From CAZFVY01 sp964522665 (GTDB lineage: Bacteria > Verrucomicrobiota > Verrucomicrobiia > Limisphaerales > CAZFVY01), in the NCBI GenBank assembly GCA_964522665.1, contig CAZFVY010000090.1, forward strand, positions 1 through 30,481: a stretch of 30,481 nt of DNA, given 5' to 3'. The notes beneath the pieces are model-generated. The model saw only the letters and a list, made by a program, of their open reading frames with translations. It was not told the origin of the DNA and ran no database searches. Made by a program: the position numbers and the translations under genes. Positions 25,211-30,481 of this stretch are shown piece after piece (the stretch's first letter is position 1; each line of letters opens with the position of its first letter).

Positions 25211-27466
25211 TTAATTTCGTTGCGGCACGGCGTCCAGCAAGACCCCGACGCGGTGGAGGATTTCATCGGCGACGCCGTCCTTGGTGGAGCGCGAGCCGGA
25301 GATCATCCGGTTGAAACCATCGCGCTTCATTACCATCAGTTCGACCCCTTCCGCGGCGGCGCGCACGGTGGCGGTGCGCGGGCGGCGCATCAGCAGCGCC
25401 ATTTCGCCGAAATAGGCGCCCGGACCATGGCGCGCGATAAGGCGGTCACCTTCCGGACCTTCCCAGAAAACTTCGACCGCGCCACTGACGATGATGTAAA
25501 ACGTTTCGCCAGGGTCGCCCTGCCGAATGATGACGTCGCCGCCTGGGACTCGCTCGAGATGAAACTCATTCGCGAAATGCTGCGCTTCCTTCCCGGTAAG
25601 TTGCGGTAGAGCCTGCGCCAGCCGGCGGGCCAGAAACTGTCGTTGGGCCATGAGCGCGATGTCGCTGCCCAAAAGGTCCACCTCGGTGACGGCCGTCACA
25701 AACATTTCGCGGGGCATGATCTGCGCCTTCAACGGCGCGTCCAGGCAAGACGCGCTCACCGTGCTGGGACCGCCCGTCAGCAGGTCGGTCCCTCCAAAGG
25801 AATCGCCGGGACCGAGCCGCGCCACCTCTTTTTCTTCCCCGTTCGGGTCGCGTTTGGTCAGGCGCGCGTGGCCTTCGATAATGATGAAAAACTCGGTGGC
25901 GGCCTCGCCCTGCCGGATGATCGCCGCGCCCGGCGGATAATCCCGCGCTTCGAGCCGGGAAATCGCGGCGGCGAATTTCTCGGCCTCGCCCAGGTTGCTC
26001 AAAACGTCGGACACCGCCTCGTCGAGCGGCGGCAGGGCATCGGCCGTCGCGGGCGGCCGCCGATGCTCGAGGACGCGGAGTTTGAAGCCTTCTTCGGGGC
26101 CGGGCAGCGGGAAGTAGCGCACTTGCAGTTGGTAGCTCGGCCGGTCCAACTCGAACTTCACCGTGCGCAGGAGCGTGGCCACCGTGGTCAGCACCATCGT
26201 TTCCACCAGGCCGACCGCGGTGCAGACCCGGCTCGCGAATCCGAAGGGCGCAAAGAGCGAGCCTTTGCTCCGATGCTCATTGCGCGGCTCGAGAAAGCGT
26301 TCCGGCTCGAACTTCCACGGATCACGGTAATGCTCGGTCGAAAAGTGCCCTGTGATATGCGAGATCAACACCGTTTCGCCCTTGCGGATTTGGCAGCCCT
26401 CAAAAATGAAATCCTTCTCCACGCAGAACGGCAGGCCGATGGCAACCGGGTGGCGCCGCAACGATTCGTTGAACGCCGCCCGCAGATAAACCATCCGTCG
26501 CAACGTCTGCGCCGTGGGCGTTCCCTCGGCGAACGCCGCGTCCGCCTCCCGCGTGGCACGTTCCATCGTCGCCGGATTCCGGGCCAGTTCGTACAGCAGG
26601 AACGAAACCGCGCGGCTCATGTAAACCATCGTGCCCACGAACCCGTACAACGACGACGAAATGATCTCCGCCTCGCTATGCGTCGAATTCGGCGCGTCCA
26701 ACGCCTGTACCAGGGCGTCCAGAATGGTCAACTGCGGCCGGTCGGACGGCCGGCGTCCGCGCGTATCCTTGAACAGCCCGTTCATCAACTCGAACACCGC
26801 CCTTTTCGAGCGTTTGTACGCGGGCAGCTTCAGCAGCGACGTCGGCGCCAGCTTCGTGCCGATCATCATGATCGTTTGCGCGTAACGCCGGGCGTCGGGA
26901 TACATCGCCGAGAGGTCGCGGTCCGCCATCACGAAGCCGTAAAGTTGAAACGTCAGGCGCGCCATCTCGTCCATCACCGGTATCGAACGCCCCGGATACC
27001 AACCGCGCGCGGCGGCTTGGACCGCGTTGATCATCTGCGCGACGTATGGCGCGGCGGCCTCCCGGGAAAAACCGAGCCGCATCATCCGCCGCAGCCGCGC
27101 GTGCTTCTCGCTCCCCTGCGGCTCCGACAGAATGAAGTAATCGGTGCCCAACTCCCGCGCGAAACGCCCGTAAAACTTCTCGCGGGTAAAGCCCTCCTCC
27201 CGCTGTTCCTTGAAAAACTCGCACCCCTGGTGGCCGGTCAGGACGGTGAACTTTTCGAAACCAAGCCGCACCCGGAACGCCGGCCCGTGCTTCCGGTGGG
27301 CGTCCAGGAGAAAACCCTCGGGATTCCGGATCAGGTCGAGTGAATTCCCGAGGAACGGCAACCCGCGCACTTGGGGCGGCGGCGGCGCCCCCGTCTCTTC
27401 CTCCCCACCGAACGGCGCGAACGGGCACCGTGCCCGGGGAACGACCGGCTCCGCGGGAGTCTCCAT
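25211..27466 (-). CDS. Cytochrome P450 fused to two cyclic-nucleotide-binding domains
   Basis: 751 aa from ATG 27466, chosen because gagg lies 8 nt upstream; the frame is open to 27547. Residues 1-470 are a P450: RGLPFLGNSLDLIRNPEGF at the N-terminus, ExxR in FNESLRRHP (Glu334), PERF in WKFEPERFLEP and the haem-Cys loop FAPFGFASRVCTA (Cys415, with Ala instead of Gly two residues on). The I-helix (LYGFVGTMVYMSRAVSFLLYE) lacks the usual acid-Thr pair. Two cNMP-binding domains follow: about 498-613, whose cassette is degenerate (FGGTDLLTGGPSTVSAS), and about 623-743, with an intact cassette (FGEMALLMRRPRTATVRA). It is the first gene of the operon with the lipoxygenase-like gene. A reductase domain is absent. 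Confidence 0.9.
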   Translation of the reverse strand: METPAEPVVPRARCPFAPFGGEEETGAPPPPQVRGLPFLGNSLDLIRNPEGFLLDAHRKHGPAFRVRLGFEKFTVLTGHQGCEFFKEQREEGFTREKFYGRFARELGTDYFILSEPQGSEKHARLRRMMRLGFSREAAAPYVAQMINAVQAAARGWYPGRSIPVMDEMARLTFQLYGFVMADRDLSAMYPDARRYAQTIMMIGTKLAPTSLLKLPAYKRSKRAVFELMNGLFKDTRGRRPSDRPQLTILDALVQALDAPNSTHSEAEIISSSLYGFVGTMVYMSRAVSFLLYELARNPATMERATREADAAFAEGTPTAQTLRRMVYLRAAFNESLRRHPVAIGLPFCVEKDFIFEGCQIRKGETVLISHITGHFSTEHYRDPWKFEPERFLEPRNEHRSKGSLFAPFGFASRVCTAVGLVETMVLTTVATLLRTVKFELDRPSYQLQVRYFPLPGPEEGFKLRVLEHRRPPATADALPPLDEAVSDVLSNLGEAEKFAAAISRLEARDYPPGAAIIRQGEAATEFFIIIEGHARLTKRDPNGEEKEVARLGPGDSFGGTDLLTGGPSTVSASCLDAPLKAQIMPREMFVTAVTEVDLLGSDIALMAQRQFLARRLAQALPQLTGKEAQHFANEFHLERVPGGDVIIRQGDPGETFYIIVSGAVEVFWEGPEGDRLIARHGPGAYFGEMALLMRRPRTATVRAAAEGVELMVMKRDGFNRMISGSRSTKDGVADEILHRVGVLLDAVPQRN

Positions 27467-27903
27467 TCCCGCGACCTCGATCTGCCTAACCACAATTTGT
27501 CGTTCCACGCCAAAAAAAGCGTTGGCCCAGCCACGCGCTCCGGTCAAGCGTCATTTTAGGGTGGCCGAATACGCAAATGAGACGTCCGCCCGATAACCTC
27601 CCGGCGCCCGCGGTCGTCGCGCGATTCGACGCCTCGGACGCCCCCCGGGCGGGGAGCGCCGTCCCGGGCCGACGACCTGGCGTCGTCGTGGGACTGGGGC
27701 GAAATATCAACCGCGAGGAACGGAGCGGAAAAGTCTCCCAAGTTTTTCCCGCGTTAACCGGGACACCGGCGCCGGGCGGGCAAGGCGTTTAAGTGTTCAG
27801 ACAGGCACAGACGCTCCGCGCCGTGAAGCTTCCACCTGGCAAACATAATAGGATTGTTGGGGGACGGCCGGTAACTATCAGGACGCTGGGCGGCAGTTTC
27901 AAA
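27467..27903. promoter_or_regulatory. Upstream region of the P450-lipoxygenase operon
   Basis: About 440 bp without a convincing gene. It should contain the promoter of the P450 operon (minus strand). No operator, riboswitch or terminator is recognised; a GC-rich stretch lies at 27600-27710. Confidence 0.35.
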
Positions 27904-28896
27904 TCATAGATGTAGCCTTCCCCCAGTCCTGCCCGCCTCACCGTTAAATAGCTGGAATATCAAACCTGTTCGGAGCCGCGCGTTCGAAATCGGAAAAGAA
28001 ATGTCAAGAGTGAGAACTGACACCTGCATGGCGACGTAATGCAAGCCGATGCTCACGGTGGCGGCGCCCGCCTTCTGCTGGCCGGCCTGGGCGGTATAGT
28101 GGTAAAGCCCCAAGGCCGCCGCGCTGGCGCTGCCGGCGCCGTAGAGGCTGCTCCCGGGAAATTGATAATACGCGCCCAAGGGTCCGGCCGCGTAGGTCAG
28201 ACTGCTCAGCGTCACGTCGCTGCCGCCGGAGCCGATGGTCGCCGCGCCGCCGATGTAGCCGTTATGATCGCCGACCACGCTGCCGGAGACGGAGTTGACG
28301 GTGTGATCGAACGCGTTGTTGCGGAAGGTAAAGGCCGAGGAAGAGCGCTGGTGGATCATGCTCAGGCTGCCGTTCCAGAAGAGGTTGTTGTAGCCATTAA
28401 TCGTTACCCCGCCATTGGGGGAGTCGCTGTCCTCCAAATCGACGTTGACCCGCTCGAAAAGGCAATTGGTGACGTAACAACTGGGTTGGGTCGAGACGAT
28501 TTGACCGCCGCTGAAACGGCAATCGACCAAGGTGAAGGCCGCCGCCGTGTTCTTGTGGCCGTTAAGATGGCCGCCGTTGCCGCCGGGCAAGGCCCAATCC
28601 GTGAAACGAAAGTAGGCCGTGGGCACGCTGGACAAGCCTGCCAGCGTTTGGAACGAGTACGGTTGGTTCCAATTGTCCCAGGCGTCACTCGCCTGTTCCT
28701 GAACGGCGTTATAATAAACGATATGATTCAGATTGGTCGGCGAGCCTTCCGAAATAATCGCGCCGCCATTGCCTAAGGCCAAGCCATAGCCGATCGGTGT
28801 CCCGTGGTGCGGGGCATCGTTGTAAACCGCCAGGACCACGCCGCCCAACAATTCGAGAGTCCCGTATGTGATCGTTGGCGTGTGCGGTTCAATTAA
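27904..28896 (-). pseudogene. Fragment of a large beta-helix surface protein
   Basis: The reading frame opens right after the TGA that ends the upstream gene (28897-28899), without a good start of its own (TTG 28851 is the first candidate). The sequence has the irregular, Asn/Gly/Ser-rich strands of a right-handed beta-helix (for example CYVTNCLFERVNVDLED, TFRNNAFDHTVNSVSGS). Residues near the end, GPLGAYYQFPGSSLYGAG, then LGLYHYTAQAGQQKAG and VSIGLHYVA, resemble a segment that in verrucomicrobial giant proteins normally continues into a calcium-binding DxDGDGxPD linker. Here the resemblance stops at about 28030 and the frame ends soon after. It is therefore most likely an internal piece of a broken gene. 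The comparison is from memory. Confidence 0.6.
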
Positions 28897-29940
28897 TCAC
28901 TGCGCCGGCTCCAGATTGGACGAGCGGTCGGGGTTGATATCATATTCTAGCGAAATAAAAAGTGGATTCTTCGCCCTAATAAACGCCTTCATTCGGCCAT
29001 AGCCATTCGGAAGCTTGATAAAGTACGTTCTTTCGATCACGTCCGACCATTCCTTTTGTTCCTTTGTCATTGCAATGTCAATTGACGGCACATAGCCCGT
29101 AACCGGTGCAACAAAGTCAAACTGGTTCGTGGATTCGATCAAGCCACCCGAGGGCACCGCGATATGCACCGACCAGTCGTGGGAATTCGGACCCCATTTC
29201 TCCGGAGTATCGCCGTGTGCCTCAATCTCAAGACGTCCAACGGGTTGTCGATCGATCTCGCCATATAATTCCATTGACACCGCTCCATTGTTAATTGGAA
29301 CATTCGTGCTGTCCCTTCGGTGTACTAGGGGCGCAGGTCGGCCCTTTTTATGCATTCGAAATAGTTCGCATTTCTCTTCAGTATCGGAAAAGAAGCCTTT
29401 CTTAGGAACACTACGTTTATCAAATCCTGTCGAATTATCTGGATAGGAATAGTAATTCGGGTGTGAAAGTTGAAGCATTAATCCAATTCCCCGAACTCCT
29501 TCGATGCGAAAGAGACCACGTAGGTCCGTGTTCACGCTTCCGGTGTTATAAACTTCCCTGCGCAATTCATTCATTGCGTTAGCGCCGTATGTAACGCGCA
29601 CGTCAGGAATGGGTTGATCATTTTCATCAACTACTTTTCCGAAATAGTGAATCGGCCCTTGCCACAAGGAGATTTCCGCCTCCATCAGACGATTCGCTCG
29701 CTCGATTTGGGTATTGACAGTCGCTCGGATGTCTGGGGCGGAAGGCGGGGGCATAATCATTTCGCCAACGTTCGTCGTCCGGTTAACCGCGATCGTGGAT
29801 GGGCGATTGGCCTGATTCGACGGCTCTGGAACGAGGTTAGGAAGCGACGGTGGCTTTCCCGGTGTCGTCCACTTGAGGAAGGCGAACAAAACAACCGCGG
29901 CGAGGCATACCAGTGCAGGTAGATAACCCTTCGACTTCAT
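28897..29940 (-). CDS. Membrane-anchored protein with a CarboxypepD_reg-type domain
   Basis: 347 aa. A single N-terminal hydrophobic segment (YLPALVCLAAVVLFAFLKW) acts as signal anchor, followed by a Pro/Asn-rich linker. Residues about 98-170 look like a carboxypeptidase-regulatory-like Ig fold: HYFGKVVDENDQPIPDVRV followed by TDLRGLFRIEGVRGIGLMLQ. The remainder, ending in GRMKAFIRAKNPLFISLEYD, seems a second conserved beta-rich region. No enzyme motif is visible, so an envelope structural or binding role is likely. Its ATG overlaps the stop of the upstream gene (ATGA at 29937-29940), and its TGA is directly followed in frame by the beta-helix fragment. The bases here are visibly more AT-rich than in the rest of the window. 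Confidence 0.75.
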   Translation of the reverse strand: MKSKGYLPALVCLAAVVLFAFLKWTTPGKPPSLPNLVPEPSNQANRPSTIAVNRTTNVGEMIMPPPSAPDIRATVNTQIERANRLMEAEISLWQGPIHYFGKVVDENDQPIPDVRVTYGANAMNELRREVYNTGSVNTDLRGLFRIEGVRGIGLMLQLSHPNYYSYPDNSTGFDKRSVPKKGFFSDTEEKCELFRMHKKGRPAPLVHRRDSTNVPINNGAVSMELYGEIDRQPVGRLEIEAHGDTPEKWGPNSHDWSVHIAVPSGGLIESTNQFDFVAPVTGYVPSIDIAMTKEQKEWSDVIERTYFIKLPNGYGRMKAFIRAKNPLFISLEYDINPDRSSNLEPAQ

Positions 29941-30464
29941 AGTTTAGGCCCAATACTAAAGGCAGTTTGTAGTAGTTGTCGATAGAATGGAAGCACAGTC
30001 TGAATCGGCCGTTGAAATTCACCGCTGTGGTCCGGACGAGTGTTACCGAACGCGAAGTTATTCACGAATCCTCGGTTCGGATCCTGCAAACTGACGTTTA
30101 AGCCGATGACACCACCGGTAAGAGTAAACGGAGAATATTTGAGGCCCGCGGCTCCTACTGCTTTTGAGCGTGAGCCGGCAACGAAAGCCTTTTTTTCAAA
30201 GTCCTCGGTAATGGTACGGCTATATACAATCTGCTGGCCGCCATCTGGATGAGACTGGCTCACGTCCAGAGAGCAATTGACTCCATCAAATGAATAGGAG
30301 CTGTAGGAACCGCCTGCTGCGGTGATCGAATGATCAGGTTTAAAAAGCGACTGGTTGCCTTCCCACATCGCAAATGGGCCTGTAAAAAGCGCGTAATCGT
30401 CGTCGTTGTAGAAATTTACTCGAGTTGTTAGAGCGTGTTTTGAAAATGGAAAACGGCTAATCAT
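29937..30464 (-). CDS. Unknown beta-rich protein, possibly the C-terminal part of a larger one
   Basis: At least 175 aa. ATG 30464 is the first in-frame start, but the frame stays open to the window edge (30481), so the gene may be longer and cut here. No signal peptide, membrane segment or named domain is visible. The sequence is aromatic and beta-rich (VNFYNDDDYALFTGPF, GGSYSSYSFDGVNCSLDVSQ, YSPFTLTGGVIGLNVSLQDP), and ends in QTVLPFYRQLLQTAF, suggestive of the end of a large surface or RHS-type protein. It overlaps the start of the next gene by 4 bp and is probably in one operon with it. Confidence 0.6.
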   Translation of the reverse strand: MISRFPFSKHALTTRVNFYNDDDYALFTGPFAMWEGNQSLFKPDHSITAAGGSYSSYSFDGVNCSLDVSQSHPDGGQQIVYSRTITEDFEKKAFVAGSRSKAVGAAGLKYSPFTLTGGVIGLNVSLQDPNRGFVNNFAFGNTRPDHSGEFQRPIQTVLPFYRQLLQTAFSIGPKL

Positions 30465-30481
30465 AAGTAAGTTGCTAATGT

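Noticed and set aside
23741..27343. Long plus-strand open frames (622 and 566 codons) opposite the lipoxygenase and P450 genes
   Set aside because: They are Arg-rich mirror frames of high-GC genes; the minus-strand frames carry clear family motifs.
1..30481. tRNA, rRNA or known riboswitch
   Set aside because: Gaps were read on both strands and no cloverleaf, rRNA segment or known aptamer was recognised.

Overview
The window most likely comes from a Verrucomicrobiota chromosome (Limisphaerales/Pedosphaera-like); Planctomycetota is the less likely alternative. The evidence is: generally high GC; a DUF1549/DUF1553 cytochrome gene (PSD1) next to a DUF1501 gene; a secreted sugar dehydrogenase fused to c-type haem motifs; GYF_2 and CarboxypepD_reg-type proteins; and gene deserts full of palindromes and a MECGG-type tandem repeat. 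The assignment rests on gene content only.

Layout. 1-3374 (minus): a likely operon of a polytopic membrane protein, a histidine-rich YtkA/FixH-like periplasmic protein and a PAS sensor cut by the window edge. 3626-5359 (plus): the ribosomal operon rpsP-khpA-trmD-rplS, with no rimM. 5573-8597 (minus): PTS EIIA-like protein, argS and a GYF_2-cNMP protein. 8825-12645 (minus): three tandem copies of a unit [secreted 215-residue Ala-rich repeat protein - terminator - membrane HExxH metallopeptidase]. The secreted gene is intact in all three copies; the peptidase is intact in only one and survives as fragments in the other two. 12994-15975 (plus): glucose/sorbosone-dehydrogenase-like protein with three CxxCH motifs. 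15976-16932: gene-free, packed with hairpins and inverted repeats. 16933-21512 (minus): PSD1 cytochrome and Tat-exported DUF1501 protein. 21675-22415: tandem repeat array with alternating 190/160-bp units. 22577-23360 (plus): a double zinc-ribbon protein and an Imm27-like immunity protein. 23413-27466 (minus): a tight three-gene operon of a cytochrome P450 fused to two cyclic-nucleotide-binding domains, a compact lipoxygenase-like protein and a VOC protein. 27904-30481 (minus): visibly more AT-rich accessory genes, one of which is a broken beta-helix fragment.

How the genes work together. The ribosomal and argS blocks are housekeeping. The dehydrogenase and the DUF1501/PSD1 pair look like extracytoplasmic oxidative or saccharide catabolism. 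The P450-cNMP/lipoxygenase operon looks like a lipid-peroxide (oxylipin) pathway: the lipoxygenase would make a fatty-acid hydroperoxide and the P450, which lacks the usual I-helix acid/Thr pair, would rearrange it under possible cyclic-nucleotide control. That operon and the triplicated secreted-protein/peptidase unit are the two best candidates for undescribed systems.
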